30,346 nt of DNA from Rhodospirillaceae bacterium (lineage in GTDB: Bacteria > Pseudomonadota > Alphaproteobacteria > UBA8366 > GCA-2717185), in contig PBDC01000004.1 of NCBI GenBank assembly GCA_002717185.1, positions 1 through 30,346 of the forward strand, given 5' to 3'. The notes beneath the pieces were generated by a model. That model did not search any database. It saw only the letters and a program-made list of their open reading frames with translations, and was not told the origin of the DNA. The position numbers and the translations under genes were made by a program. Positions 1 through 9,314 of the stretch are shown piece after piece (within the stretch, counting starts at the first letter, position 1; each line of letters starts with the position of its first letter).

Positions 1-601
1 ATCGAGCGACGGCACCGCGCCCCTCTATAGGGTGCGCGGCACCCCGATGCTGGACGAAACTTTCCTTAAATACATATGACGCATTCTCAAATGCGGCCTT
101 TGTATCACCGTACGATTGTTCAAAACTGCAAAGAACGTTTTCGTGGTCCCTATGAACACGCGGCGCGCCGTCAGCCATAGCTGCAGAACTTCCGGAAACT
201 GATGTTAATAACTCATAGTCCACATCAACGAGAGCTATAGCGTCCTCTGCAATATAACGGCTTTCGGCAATGACCATCGCCACGGCCTCACCGACATGGC
301 TCACCTCTTCGTTTGCGAGAAGCCACGGGGTTACGTCGGCTCTAAACGCCTGCGAGGGAAATTGAAGAGGAAGGCGTTCTTTTTCAATATATGGTCTGAA
401 GTCCTGAAGAGTATAAACCTCGATCACACCCGAATAAGATTTTGCTGCGGTGGTATTTATTCCTTTTATAAGAGCGTGTGGATGCGGACTCCGAACAAAT
501 GCGGCGTGCAACATACCTACTAGATGGATATCATCAACAAATACCGCGTTGCCTCTCAGCAAAGCCGGATCTTCTATCCTTTTGAGCCGTTCCCCTATCA
601 C
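1..601 (-). CDS. Molybdenum hydroxylase (xanthine dehydrogenase/CO dehydrogenase family) large subunit, N-terminal part
   Basis: About 200 N-terminal residues of a molybdopterin-binding large subunit; the gene runs off the left edge, so it is partial at its 3' end. The translation opens with the family signature RIEDPALLRGNAVFVDDI, continues through the a/b-hammerhead region (LHAAFVRSPHPHA, VGEAVAMVIAESRYIAEDA) and reaches QHRGAAHPIEGRG, all typical of CoxL/XdhB-like proteins. The start is GTG at 601, with AGAGG nine bases upstream; an in-frame GTG at 607 sits too close to that site, and an in-frame TAG lies a little further upstream. The same family recurs complete at 16261-18549, so this is a second, different enzyme of the type. 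It is divergent from the GlcG-like gene at 693. Whether small and medium subunits follow outside the window cannot be seen. The substrate is unknown. Confidence 0.88.
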   Translation of the reverse strand, partial: MIGERLKRIEDPALLRGNAVFVDDIHLVGMLHAAFVRSPHPHALIKGINTTAAKSYSGVIEVYTLQDFRPYIEKERLPLQFPSQAFRADVTPWLLANEEVSHVGEAVAMVIAESRYIAEDAIALVDVDYELLTSVSGSSAAMADGAPRVHRDHENVLCSFEQSYGDTKAAFENASYVFKESFVQHRGAAHPIEGRGAVAR

Positions 602-692
602 GATCACATTCCTCTTAATCTATTATTCAAAACTAGCACATAAGGTTGAATTGCCCCATAACACATAGTCAATTTTACGGGGGAAACATTCA

Positions 693-1160
693 ATGAACAT
701 AATTTCACTGGAACAAGCCAACACGATAATTGCAGCGATTTTTAGGAAAAGTCGGGAGTTAAACCTCCGGCCAATGAGCGCGGTGGTCGTGGAGCCCGGA
801 AATATAGTGAAAGCCTTCGCCAAAGAAGATCACGCGTCGGCACTTCGATTGGAGATGGCACTGGGCAAAACATATGCCGCTTTAGCCCTTGGTCGCTCGT
901 CAAGTCTTGTGCAAGTGCGTGCTCAAGAACGGCCGATGTTTATGCAATTTGTCGATGAGGCCTCTAATGGCCAAATTTTTGCCGAGGGGGGTGGGAGGCT
1001 CATACGGAGCCTTGACGGTGACGTGGTAGGCGCCGTAGGGGTCACCGGCGATCGTCAAAACGTTGACGAAGACGTGGCTAAATTCGGCATCCAATCGGCC
1101 GGACTCAAAACTGATGAAGATTGCGCAGAGTTAGGCCAGATTATAAGGCTAGACAACTAA
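693..1160 (+). CDS. GlcG/HbpS-like protein (DUF336 family)
   Basis: A 155-residue protein of the GlcG/HbpS (DUF336) family. Visible hallmarks are the opening LEQANTIIAAIFRKSRELN, the central strand region SAVVVEPGN, the segment LRLEMALGKTYAALALG, the glycine-rich AEGGGRLIRSLDGDVVGAVGVTGD, and an alpha-helical end. Length matches the family (about 140-160 residues). Members bind haem or act as accessory proteins next to oxidases and other catabolic enzymes; no catalytic role is established in general. The start is ATG at 693 with a strong GGGGGAA site seven bases upstream. It is divergent from a molybdenum hydroxylase gene and convergent with fumarylacetoacetase, whose stop lies only seven bases beyond. 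No signal peptide is visible, so it is probably cytoplasmic. The family call is fairly certain; the role is not. Confidence 0.85.
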   Translation: MNIISLEQANTIIAAIFRKSRELNLRPMSAVVVEPGNIVKAFAKEDHASALRLEMALGKTYAALALGRSSSLVQVRAQERPMFMQFVDEASNGQIFAEGGGRLIRSLDGDVVGAVGVTGDRQNVDEDVAKFGIQSAGLKTDEDCAELGQIIRLDN

Positions 1161-1167
1161 AGTATAT

Positions 1168-2490
1168 TTAATTTCCTACAATTATTGCGCGGCATTCACC
1201 CAAACCAATTCGGCGGGCCCCGCCCGCTTCACACCAACCCCGCATGACCAGTTCGTCGCCATCCATCAGAAACTTGCGCGCCTCCCCGGTTGGCAGCGTG
1301 ATTGGGTCTGTTCCACGCTTTGTAATCTCCAAAATGGAACCGAGAGAGTTCTCGTCTGGACCAGAAATTGTTCCGGTGCCCATCATGTCGCCAGGCCGCA
1401 GATTGCAGCCGTTCGAGGTATGATGGGTCAGCATTTGAAAGATCGTCCAGTATAAATTCTGCATATTTGTCAGTGCCAGAACATGTGGCGCGGTACCTTC
1501 CTCCCGCATTTGTTCCGATGCTATAGAAACCTCTAGTTGAACGTCAAAACCCCCCGTCGCCGTATTTAATTCCGATGATAAATAGGGAAGAGGCGAGGGG
1601 TCGTCTTTAGGCCTCTGATATTCGGAACACCGGAAGGGAGCCAACGCTTCCAATGTAACAATCCACGGAGACACGTGCGACGCAAAACTTTTAGCAAGAA
1701 AAGGACCCAAGGGTTGATATTCCCACGCTTGCATATCTCTTGCCGACCAGTCGTTCAAAATACAAAGACCAAAGATATGATCCTCGGCCTCCTCGAGTGA
1801 TATCGGCTGCCCCAGGGGGTTACCGGGTCCGACGTAAAAACCGATCTCGGTTTCATAATCAAAGGCCTTTGAAGCCCCGAAGGAGGGCTTTTCAGCGTCT
1901 CCCGGTTTAGTTTGGCCAAAAGGACGCTTGCACGTCTCACCACTAATGATTATCGACGACGCCCGACCATGATAAGCAATTGGAACGTGCTTATAATTAG
2001 GCATTAGGGGATTGTCCGGACGCAGCATGCTACCAACATTTGTAGCGTGGAAAATTGATGCATAAAAATCCGTGTAGTCTCCAATGCGCGCGGGGAGTTT
2101 CATATTCACTTTAGCTTGTTCTACCAAGATCTTACCGCTAAGAGCCTTGGCCTCCTCACTTTCCTCGGTATCACTGCGAAGAGCCCTGGAGACTGCCATC
2201 CTAAGTGCAGACCAGTGACGTCCACCCATTGCCATCAAATCATTCAAAGTTTCTCCCGCACAGGCCCCCGCGGCATCGTCAGCCGACCCCCCTATAACGC
2301 CTTCGCTTCGTGCTGCCGTTACATCCAGGATCATATTGCCGATAGCTATACCAATCTTATCGCGTCCAGATTCGGTGTCAGTAAAAACACCGAAAGGTAA
2401 GTTTTGGATGGGAAAATCACCTAGTGGCTCATTCGCACTTTCCACCCAGCTCGTTAGAATAGGGTTGTGGGTCTCGTTGACTTGAATCAT
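1168..2490 (-). CDS. fahA: Fumarylacetoacetase
   Basis: A 440-residue fumarylacetoacetate hydrolase, the last step of tyrosine/homogentisate breakdown (fumarylacetoacetate to fumarate and acetoacetate), acting in the cytoplasm. Full FAH length with the short N-terminal domain (to about residue 130) and the C-terminal catalytic fold. Metal and catalytic residues align with the known enzyme: Asp141 and His148 in DFYASIFHATNVG, Glu213/Glu215 in YETEIGFYVG, Asp247 in LNDWSARDMQAWEYQPLGPF. The start codon is ATG at 2490-2488, and it overlaps the TAA of the upstream hmgA gene (TAATG), showing translational coupling. The pair forms a two-gene minus-strand unit; the isomerase MaiA and HPPD of the pathway are not in this window. 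Confidence is high. Confidence 0.97.
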   Translation of the reverse strand: MIQVNETHNPILTSWVESANEPLGDFPIQNLPFGVFTDTESGRDKIGIAIGNMILDVTAARSEGVIGGSADDAAGACAGETLNDLMAMGGRHWSALRMAVSRALRSDTEESEEAKALSGKILVEQAKVNMKLPARIGDYTDFYASIFHATNVGSMLRPDNPLMPNYKHVPIAYHGRASSIIISGETCKRPFGQTKPGDAEKPSFGASKAFDYETEIGFYVGPGNPLGQPISLEEAEDHIFGLCILNDWSARDMQAWEYQPLGPFLAKSFASHVSPWIVTLEALAPFRCSEYQRPKDDPSPLPYLSSELNTATGGFDVQLEVSIASEQMREEGTAPHVLALTNMQNLYWTIFQMLTHHTSNGCNLRPGDMMGTGTISGPDENSLGSILEITKRGTDPITLPTGEARKFLMDGDELVMRGWCEAGGARRIGLGECRAIIVGN

Positions 2491-3824
2491 TATGGTGTTC
2501 CCGTGAAGTTCTTTTTCAAATTAGCCCAACAGTTATGGTAATCGGCCTGTAATTGTGGACTTTTAGCCGCCCATTCAGTCAACGTGATTGGATAGCGGGT
2601 TTCAAACATGAACGCCATTGTATTCTCAAGATGCGCTGGAATCAGGTCTGCTGAAGTTGCTTTTTCGTAGGCATCACCATCCGGCCCATGCGCAGACATC
2701 ATGTTATGCAAACTCGCACCTCCAGGCACAAAGCCCTCTTCCTTTGCGTCGTACTGCCCAAGAATTAGACCCATAAACTCGCTCATCACGTTACGATGAT
2801 ACCACGGTGGACGAAATGTGTGTTCCGCGACGAGCCATCGAGGTGGAAAGATTACAAAATCCACGTTGGCCAGACCTGCTGGCCCCGACGGAGAAGTTAA
2901 TACTGTGTATATAGATGGATCGGGGTGATCAAACGTGATGCTGCCAACCGCCATGAACTTAGAAAGATCGTACTTGTACGGCGCCAGATTACCGTGCCAC
3001 GCAACAACATCTAGCGGGGAATGGTCGATGTCCGCCTCCCATAAATTCCCCCCGAATTTTGCAATAATATTAAAATCACCCTCTCGATCCTCAAAACTCG
3101 CTACCGGAGATAAAAAATCGCGGGCATTTGCCAGGCCGTTCGATCCTATGGGGCCCAAATCCGGCAAACGGAGAGCCGCACCGTAGTTTTCACAAATATA
3201 ACCGCGGGACGGCCCGTCAGGCAGTTCTGCTCTAAACTTTATCCCTCGTGGAATTACTATTATTTCATTCGGTGACGCCTCAATCACTCCCATTTCGGTC
3301 ACCAAGTGAAGTCGCCCTAATTGCGGCACCATCAACATTTCACCATCCGCGTTATAGAAACAGGAATAATCCATACTCGAATTGGCGGCGTACATATGCA
3401 CGCCGATTCCCGACTGCGCGCTTGCGTTACCATTACCGCCGATCGTGCGTAAACCGCTAATTAAGTCGGTAGGGGTCTCGGGTATCGGTATAGGATCCCA
3501 CCGCATTTGTTGTGGCGTTAATGTACCCTGTTCAAGAGGTGGGGTAAGAAAATTACCATTATCTTTTACAGAAAATTTACCATGCGTTGCCGAGGGTTGA
3601 ATCCGATAGACCCACGTTCTGCGATTGTCGGCGCGTGGTTGGGTGAATGCTGTTCCACTTATCTGTTCGGTATAAAGCCCGTAGGCTGCCTTTTGAGGAG
3701 AATTTTGTCCTACTGGCAAAGCCCCAGGCAGCGCCTCTGTCGCAAACTCGTTACCAAAGCCAGATTGGTAAGATGTTGTCGTTCTAGCCAATGCATCCAT
3801 GACGTCTTCCCACTTTACTGCCAC
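2490..3824 (-). CDS. hmgA: Homogentisate 1,2-dioxygenase
   Basis: Opens the aromatic ring of homogentisate to maleylacetoacetate with O2 and Fe(II); cytoplasmic. About 440 residues, the normal size. The N-terminus [21 protein letters not shown] is diagnostic for the family, and the iron ligands are visible as His343, Glu349 (in [12 protein letters not shown]) and His379 ([10 protein letters not shown]), with the same spacing as in the human enzyme. The start is uncertain: the longest frame uses GTG at 3824, but its AGGA abuts the codon; ATG at 3800 has GGAAG at a better five-base distance and may be the true start, shortening the protein by eight residues. It is followed with a 3-base overlap by fumarylacetoacetase. 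The 130-bp upstream gap to divergent prfC should hold its promoter. Confidence 0.97.
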   Translation of the reverse strand: MAVKWEDVMDALARTTTSYQSGFGNEFATEALPGALPVGQNSPQKAAYGLYTEQISGTAFTQPRADNRRTWVYRIQPSATHGKFSVKDNGNFLTPPLEQGTLTPQQMRWDPIPIPETPTDLISGLRTIGGNGNASAQSGIGVHMYAANSSMDYSCFYNADGEMLMVPQLGRLHLVTEMGVIEASPNEIIVIPRGIKFRAELPDGPSRGYICENYGAALRLPDLGPIGSNGLANARDFLSPVASFEDREGDFNIIAKFGGNLWEADIDHSPLDVVAWHGNLAPYKYDLSKFMAVGSITFDHPDPSIYTVLTSPSGPAGLANVDFVIFPPRWLVAEHTFRPPWYHRNVMSEFMGLILGQYDAKEEGFVPGGASLHNMMSAHGPDGDAYEKATSADLIPAHLENTMAFMFETRYPITLTEWAAKSPQLQADYHNCWANLKKNFTGTP

Positions 3825-3916
3825 TCCTAATCACATGTTAGCTCTCATATAGACGGAAGGCGATATGCAAACACTACTGGTAATCCCTGAAAACCGCCGT
3901 ATATTGCGCGCCTACC

Positions 3917-3930
3917 TCACCCAAGGGTGA
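3917..3930. repeat. Short inverted repeat in the hmgA-prfC divergent gap
   Basis: TCACCC-AA-GGGTGA, a perfect 6-bp dyad with a 2-nt spacer, 25 bases before the prfC start codon and about 90 bases upstream of hmgA. It could be an operator or a hairpin in the prfC leader. No regulator gene is nearby to support either. Confidence 0.35.
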
Positions 3931-3954
3931 AATTCGGATTTTCTAGAATAAATT

Positions 3955-5559
3955 ATGAACACTTTCAGCAGTGAAATTGCCGCCCGCCGAACGTTTGCTA
4001 TTATTTCGCATCCGGACGCTGGAAAGACGACGCTGACAGAGAAGCTTCTTCTCTTCGGCGGCGCAATCCAGACAGCAGGCGCAGTGAAAGCCCGAGGAGA
4101 GGCGCGCCGAGCCCACTCGGATTGGATGAAAGTAGAGGCGGAGCGCGGTATCTCTGTCGCCTCTTCGGTTATGACATTTGAGTATGGTGGATGTACTTTT
4201 AATCTACTTGACACCCCTGGTCACGAAGACTTTAGCGAAGATACCTACAGAACTTTGTCGGCGGTCGATTCTGCAGTAATGGTGATTGACGCTGCCCGAG
4301 GAATAGAAACACAAACACGTAAACTCTTTGAGGTATGTCGGTTACGCGACATGCCGATTATAACTTTCATCAACAAGTTAGACAGGGAAAGCAGAGAGCC
4401 ATTTGATTTACTTCAAGAAATTGAAGAAACATTAGCACTAGATGTCACGCCGGCGAGTTGGCCCATCGGCATGGGTAGAGATTTTCTTGGATGTTACGAC
4501 ATTTTCGAAGATAGGCTCGTCCTGATGAAGAAAGGGAGAGCCAGTGGAAAAATGCAAAATTCAGGTGAAGACGATATAATTTGTGAAGGTGTGGAAGATC
4601 CACGGTTAGCAGAACTACTGCCGGCATATGCCACGGAAAAACTGCGTGAAGATGTTCCAATGGCAACCGGACTATGCCCACCACTGGACCTTGATGTATA
4701 CAAAGATGGTGCCCTGAGCCCCGTATTTTTTGGAAGTGCGATTAATAATTTTGGTGTACGGGAATTATTGAACGGCTTAGTCAACATGGCCCCATCACCA
4801 CGCCCTCAAAAGGCAGAAGAGCGAATTGTTGAGCCCTCCGAACAAAAAGTTACCGGCTTTGTATTTAAAATCCAGGCCAATATGGATCCGAAGCATCGAG
4901 ACCGAATAGCGTTTTTTCGGGTATCTTCAGGCCATTTTAAACGCGGCATGAAACTACGACACATCCGGAGTGGAAAACAGGTAAATCTGCACAATCCGAT
5001 GCTATTTCTCGCCCGTGAACGCGAGACCGTCGAACATGCCTATGCGGGCGACATAATAGGGATACCAAACCACGGAAATCTGCGTATCGGTGATGCACTA
5101 ACGGATGGCGAAGAACTTAGATTCACCGGGATACCAAGCTTCGCGCCCGAATTACTCCGTTCCGTACATCCGATAGATCCTTTGCGCGCAAAACATCTTG
5201 GCAGGGCTTTACAGCAACTGGCAGAGGAGGGAGTCGCCCGGGTATTCAAACCCCGCGTTGGAACCGATTGGATTGTCGGAGTGCTGGGTACACTTCAGTT
5301 TGATGTTATGGCGGATCGTATTCGATCGGAATATGATGTGCCAGTCCGCTTTGAGACGACCTCATTACTGACAGCGCGTTGGATTGAAGCCGACGAGCCA
5401 CTGCTTCTTAAAAAATTCGTGGATGCCAACGTCGGGGCGATTGCCGATGATCACGACAAGGTTCCGGTATTCATCGCCCGTAACGCATGGCATTTAGATA
5501 ATGCCGGTAAGGAGTGGCCAGGAATTCGTTTCCTGAAGACTAAAGAACAGACACAGTAG
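3955..5559 (+). CDS. prfC: Peptide chain release factor 3 (RF3)
   Basis: A 534-residue translational GTPase that recycles RF1/RF2 from the ribosome after termination. All G motifs are present: G1 HPDAGKT (19-25), G3 DTPGH (86-90) and G4 NKLD (140-143). The extended effector region (RGEARRAHSDWMKVEAERGISVASSV) separates RF3 from EF-G. Domain II follows from about residue 300 (TGFVFKIQANMDPKHRDRIAF, with the RF3-typical MDPKHRDR), then the C-terminal domain with QFDVMADRIRSEYDVPVRFE. Length matches RF3 (about 525-540). It is transcribed alone, convergent with iorB 24 bases downstream. Its ribosome-binding site is weak. Its closeness to the selenocysteine genes, where UGA is recoded, is probably coincidental. 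Confidence 0.97.
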   Translation: MNTFSSEIAARRTFAIISHPDAGKTTLTEKLLLFGGAIQTAGAVKARGEARRAHSDWMKVEAERGISVASSVMTFEYGGCTFNLLDTPGHEDFSEDTYRTLSAVDSAVMVIDAARGIETQTRKLFEVCRLRDMPIITFINKLDRESREPFDLLQEIEETLALDVTPASWPIGMGRDFLGCYDIFEDRLVLMKKGRASGKMQNSGEDDIICEGVEDPRLAELLPAYATEKLREDVPMATGLCPPLDLDVYKDGALSPVFFGSAINNFGVRELLNGLVNMAPSPRPQKAEERIVEPSEQKVTGFVFKIQANMDPKHRDRIAFFRVSSGHFKRGMKLRHIRSGKQVNLHNPMLFLARERETVEHAYAGDIIGIPNHGNLRIGDALTDGEELRFTGIPSFAPELLRSVHPIDPLRAKHLGRALQQLAEEGVARVFKPRVGTDWIVGVLGTLQFDVMADRIRSEYDVPVRFETTSLLTARWIEADEPLLLKKFVDANVGAIADDHDKVPVFIARNAWHLDNAGKEWPGIRFLKTKEQTQ

Positions 5560-5583
5560 GCACGTCGAGGAATAGGTGCTGAT

Positions 5584-7086
5584 TTAAGATGCTTTTGAAA
5601 ATAATTCTTTAGGTGAGGACAACGCTTCGCGAAGCGCAATTCCCTCGGAATCAGCCAATGCCGCTTCTCGCGCTGAAGCGATCTGCCCCACCGCAAGTGC
5701 AACATCTATTTTACCACTTAGTGCCGGTTGTATTAGTGCGGCCGTTATCTGATCAAAGCTGCTTCGGCCGCGAGTGTGGGTGTCACTATAACCCTTTATT
5801 AAACGTGAACATTCTGCAACTTCCATCGCAAGCGCGTTACTTATGGTAACCGCTAGCAAAATGGTATGTAGCCACGTTTCAATCGTCTCTTGTTCTCGCC
5901 TAAACCGCCAGGTGCGGCGACGCCAGCGGCGCATCCCCGCTAACAATTTAAGTTTTGTATACCCAGAGACTGACGAGGAATTCAATTCCATGCCACGCTG
6001 CCAATTTTGCAAGCGCGGCCATCGCGCGGCTTTTGCCAATAACCAGCGGGCTATGCCCTCGGGCAAAACATCACAAAACTCGTTTATACCAGGCTTTAAA
6101 AACTCAGTGACAACCAACGTATCCCCCGGACTTGCCCCGCTTTCAGCCTTGATCCTTCGCATACGGGTTGCTCGCGTTTTAGCTTGAGCAACCTTAATCA
6201 CATCTTCAAAGGACATACGAACCGCAAGATGTTTTGCTGTTTTTTTAAATAAGTTAGTATCTTTATCAGAAAACGTTACCAAGCGATCTAGGAAACAGCC
6301 CGCATAAGCGACATCCTGAAAATCTATCAATCGCCTGACACCTTGACCCAGAATTTCGTGGACGTCATCGGGAAACTCTTCGCGTACGCGGGATTGTAAA
6401 TTCTCTGGAACGCTAATATGGGAATTCTGATCCGTCGATCTAAGAGATTGTGCACGCATCTCACCTTGCGCCGCTCTAAACCCAGAATCAAAACCGGCAA
6501 GGTTGGCTTCAACCGCCTTACCCTCTCCCCGAATTACATTACGAAAGGTTTTTTCCGAAATTGGTAAGGAACCACACCCGGCAATAGCGCCAAGAAGAAC
6601 AGCGCTAATGTGTGCTCCAACATCGCGGGCAATGTCCTCCATATCAAAGAGTATATGTAATCTTGAACGGTCCCCAGCAGCCTCAACCAGCTGCTTACTA
6701 TCCACCCGTCCGTCTCCCATTTGCATTTTTTCTGCCGTCGAAAAAACTCTGTGCGTAGACGCTATCAAATGTGTTCGGTCAGGCGTAACGTACCCAGCCT
6801 GAATTTGTCGGCCTGTTTCCAATAATTCGGTAGAGGCCAGCACATCAATTTCACCTACTGCCGGGCTAAGCGCAAAGACGGGAGTATTATTATTAACCTC
6901 AGACCATGTCTGAGGCCAAATTTCTATATAATAAGTAGTTGCGCCTGTCCTTTGCGCAACTCCTGGTATAGAAGTCGCCTGAACGGGCAAATTACTATCC
7001 TGCGCGGCCTTAACAACCCACCCCGTAAGTACACCTCCACCTTCACCGCCAAGCGCGGCAATCAAAAGTGTCAACGGCTTCGTCAT
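5584..7086 (-). CDS. iorB: Indolepyruvate oxidoreductase subunit beta (long form)
   Basis: Second subunit of an indolepyruvate:ferredoxin-type oxidoreductase, which converts aryl pyruvates (indole-, phenyl- or hydroxyphenylpyruvate) and CoA to aryl-acetyl-CoA and CO2. The N-terminal part (LLIAALGGEGGGVLTGWVVKAAQ, then GVAQRTGATTYYIEIWP) is the gamma-type domain of 2-oxoacid oxidoreductases. At 500 residues it is the long proteobacterial form with an extra C-terminal domain (DUF6537-like) rather than the short archaeal protein. I chose ATG at 7086 because it overlaps the iorA stop as ATGA; a frame extension to 7104 has no support. It is cotranscribed with iorA and convergent with prfC. Cys residues for an Fe-S cluster are not evident here; those sit in iorA. 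Confidence 0.93.
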   Translation of the reverse strand: MTKPLTLLIAALGGEGGGVLTGWVVKAAQDSNLPVQATSIPGVAQRTGATTYYIEIWPQTWSEVNNNTPVFALSPAVGEIDVLASTELLETGRQIQAGYVTPDRTHLIASTHRVFSTAEKMQMGDGRVDSKQLVEAAGDRSRLHILFDMEDIARDVGAHISAVLLGAIAGCGSLPISEKTFRNVIRGEGKAVEANLAGFDSGFRAAQGEMRAQSLRSTDQNSHISVPENLQSRVREEFPDDVHEILGQGVRRLIDFQDVAYAGCFLDRLVTFSDKDTNLFKKTAKHLAVRMSFEDVIKVAQAKTRATRMRRIKAESGASPGDTLVVTEFLKPGINEFCDVLPEGIARWLLAKAARWPRLQNWQRGMELNSSSVSGYTKLKLLAGMRRWRRRTWRFRREQETIETWLHTILLAVTISNALAMEVAECSRLIKGYSDTHTRGRSSFDQITAALIQPALSGKIDVALAVGQIASAREAALADSEGIALREALSSPKELFSKAS

Positions 7087-9218
7087 GCGTGTCCACCCAA
7101 CCAACCAATAATCGTGCCGCGTATCCCAGCCACAGTTTTTTCAAAAATCCGCGGATTACGGACCCGTTTAACCCGATAGAAAGACGGACACAACGTGGCC
7201 GCATGACTGACCTCCCCGCACAATCCGCACCCGACACAATTATTATTTACACTAGCAACGGGATCACTCCTTAACGGATCAGGGTTGGGTTTAATCGTCA
7301 GGCTCGGGCAACCCGACAAACGAATACAGGAATGGTCTCCTGTACAGACCTCATCGTCGATACCAAAGCGCGGAAGTTCAACGCGCCCGCCTTGTTTGAG
7401 TTTATCAGCATTTTCCCCTCGGAGACGTCGCTGCCGAGCCAATTGACATTCACCATCAGCTATAATGACTTTTAGCCCTTTCGTCTCCGTGGAGAGTGCT
7501 TCTCTAAGGGTCTCAACCATTTCCGAAACTGAATATGTTCGTACCTTACGGAGCCATGGCACACCCAAACTAGTGAGTGTTTTCTCAATGGAAATACCCG
7601 AATTTCGTCCACCGCGTCCCTTCTCGCTTGACGGAATAAATTGCTGACCCGTCGCCGACGTGAAGCCGTTTTGCATAATCACCAAAATTGAATCTCCTTC
7701 ATTCAACATGGTTCCGATTACACCGGTAGTAAGCCCGTTATGCCAAAAACCTCCGTCACCCATAATCGAAATGGAACGTCTATTCTGAAAAGGTGCGACC
7801 GCAGCTGCACTGGCCAGGGACATACCGTAGCCCAAAATAGAATTTCCCATGGAAAATGGCTCGAAGGTCGCGAACGCGTGGCATCCTATATCTGCCGCTA
7901 TATGGACTTTGCCCACCTCCGCCTGCAATAACTTAAGTGCGGAGAAAACCGGCCTTTCAGGACATCCTGTACAAAACTGGGGTGGTCGTGGAGGCAAGGG
8001 GGCGGGAAATATTGCCTCTCCATCCGATATTGCCTTGGAAACCCGGTCAGCTTCAGACTTAAGCTGCTCCGCATTCGATAAACCAAGACCTTCGGCCTCG
8101 ATAAAGCCAATCAAACCGTCATGCATGACCGCCGCGTTATATTCGCCCGTCATCGGCATGACGTCCTTACCATGGATCCGGGTCTGTATATCGGCCTTCC
8201 GAAGGATCATATTTATATGTTGTTCAAGATACTCAGGGTTTCCCTCCTCCAACACCAAAATGGCATCCTTATCAGCACAAAATTCGGTGATTTGTTCTGG
8301 AACCAGAGGGTGAACGACGTTCAACACCAAAAGCGGAAACCGGCAATTTCCAAAATGGTCGGAGAAACCCAATTGGGCGAGGCGTCGAATCAAGGTGTTG
8401 TACAATCCGCCGGGAACAACTATTCCGACGCGCTCGATATCACCTTCAAAAACCTCATTTAAATTGCTTGCTTTTATGTATTTCTGAGCTGCTGGCAACC
8501 GTTGCTCGACCTTCAATTTTTCTTGGATAAAAGTGACCGGCGGATGAGCCAAACGTCCATAATTGAAGGTTGCTGGATCTTTTTGCTTATCTCGAACGTT
8601 GATCGACGGTTTAATGTTGTCCCGAGCCGTGAATTGCCCCTGCACATGGCAAGCCCGTATGCGAAGTTGCATAATCACAGGGGTGTTTGAGGCTTCGGAG
8701 AGTTCAAAAGACTTCTCTACTGTGTCAACAATCGTCGTCAAGTTTGGGCGTGGATCAACCATCCACATACTAGATTTGAGAGCCATAGAGAGTGTTCGTT
8801 CTTGTATTATGCTGGCACCCTCACCATAGTCTTCGCCACTGACAATTAACGCCCCACCAACCACACCGGGCGAAGCAAGATTGCTTAACGCGTCAGCAGC
8901 GACATTTGTCCCGACAATGGATTTCCAGCCGACGGCACCGCGCAATGGATAATTTATAGACGCACCGAGCATAGCCGCCGCAGCGGCCTCATTGGCACCG
9001 GTTTCAACATGAATCCCCATTTCATCCATTAGCTCTTCAGCGTCCAGCAACACATCAAGTAGGTGTGATACTGGAGCACCCTGGTAGCCGCCAACGTACG
9101 CCACGCCGGACTGCAATAAAGCTTTGGTTACTGCAAGGATACCCTCCCCATGAAAAACTTCGCCGTCTCCAAGCCGCAGAGTTTCCACTTCCTTTCGGAA
9201 AGATCGTTCAGCACTCAT
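7083..9218 (-). CDS. iorA: Indolepyruvate ferredoxin oxidoreductase subunit alpha
   Basis: Large subunit of the aryl-pyruvate oxidoreductase, 711 residues. It combines the pyrimidine-binding domain (residues near 20-120: EGILAVTKALLQSGVAYVGG and a Glu-rich GANEAAAAAMLGASI) with the pyrophosphate-binding TPP domain in the C-terminal third (CPERPVFSALK, ADIGCHAF, then GDGGFWHNG...MQNGFTSATGQ). The end carries a ferredoxin-like region with clustered cysteines (CTGDHSCIRLSGCP and CVGCGLCGEVSHAATLCP). The start is ATG at 9218, preceded at five bases by AGGAGG; the longer TTG start at 9236 would lie upstream of that site. It is coupled to iorB by a four-base overlap and divergent from selA. Such enzymes usually need low-potential electron carriers and are often oxygen sensitive, which contrasts with the O2-dependent enzymes elsewhere in the window. 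Confidence 0.95.
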   Translation of the reverse strand: MSAERSFRKEVETLRLGDGEVFHGEGILAVTKALLQSGVAYVGGYQGAPVSHLLDVLLDAEELMDEMGIHVETGANEAAAAAMLGASINYPLRGAVGWKSIVGTNVAADALSNLASPGVVGGALIVSGEDYGEGASIIQERTLSMALKSSMWMVDPRPNLTTIVDTVEKSFELSEASNTPVIMQLRIRACHVQGQFTARDNIKPSINVRDKQKDPATFNYGRLAHPPVTFIQEKLKVEQRLPAAQKYIKASNLNEVFEGDIERVGIVVPGGLYNTLIRRLAQLGFSDHFGNCRFPLLVLNVVHPLVPEQITEFCADKDAILVLEEGNPEYLEQHINMILRKADIQTRIHGKDVMPMTGEYNAAVMHDGLIGFIEAEGLGLSNAEQLKSEADRVSKAISDGEAIFPAPLPPRPPQFCTGCPERPVFSALKLLQAEVGKVHIAADIGCHAFATFEPFSMGNSILGYGMSLASAAAVAPFQNRRSISIMGDGGFWHNGLTTGVIGTMLNEGDSILVIMQNGFTSATGQQFIPSSEKGRGGRNSGISIEKTLTSLGVPWLRKVRTYSVSEMVETLREALSTETKGLKVIIADGECQLARQRRLRGENADKLKQGGRVELPRFGIDDEVCTGDHSCIRLSGCPSLTIKPNPDPLRSDPVASVNNNCVGCGLCGEVSHAATLCPSFYRVKRVRNPRIFEKTVAGIRGTIIGWLGGHA

Positions 9219-9314
9219 TTGTTCCTCCTGGCCCAACTATACGACGGATTGAGAGAGTAGGCACGCCCACAGGTAAATATTTCCCAATTTAACAATACGA
9301 AGTATTCTGGGACC

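Noticed and set aside
3955..5559. prfC as a part of the selenocysteine system, because release factors compete at UGA.
   Set aside because: RF3 is a general factor, in its own transcript, separated from selA by the iorAB unit; proximity alone is weak evidence.
7849..8313. Open frame on the plus strand inside iorA.
   Set aside because: No ribosome-binding site and no family resemblance; iorA is continuous and conserved here on the other strand.
9294..9306. AATAC-GAA-GTATT dyad before selA.
   Set aside because: Only five base pairs of A/T-rich sequence; likely by chance in a 96-bp intergenic gap.
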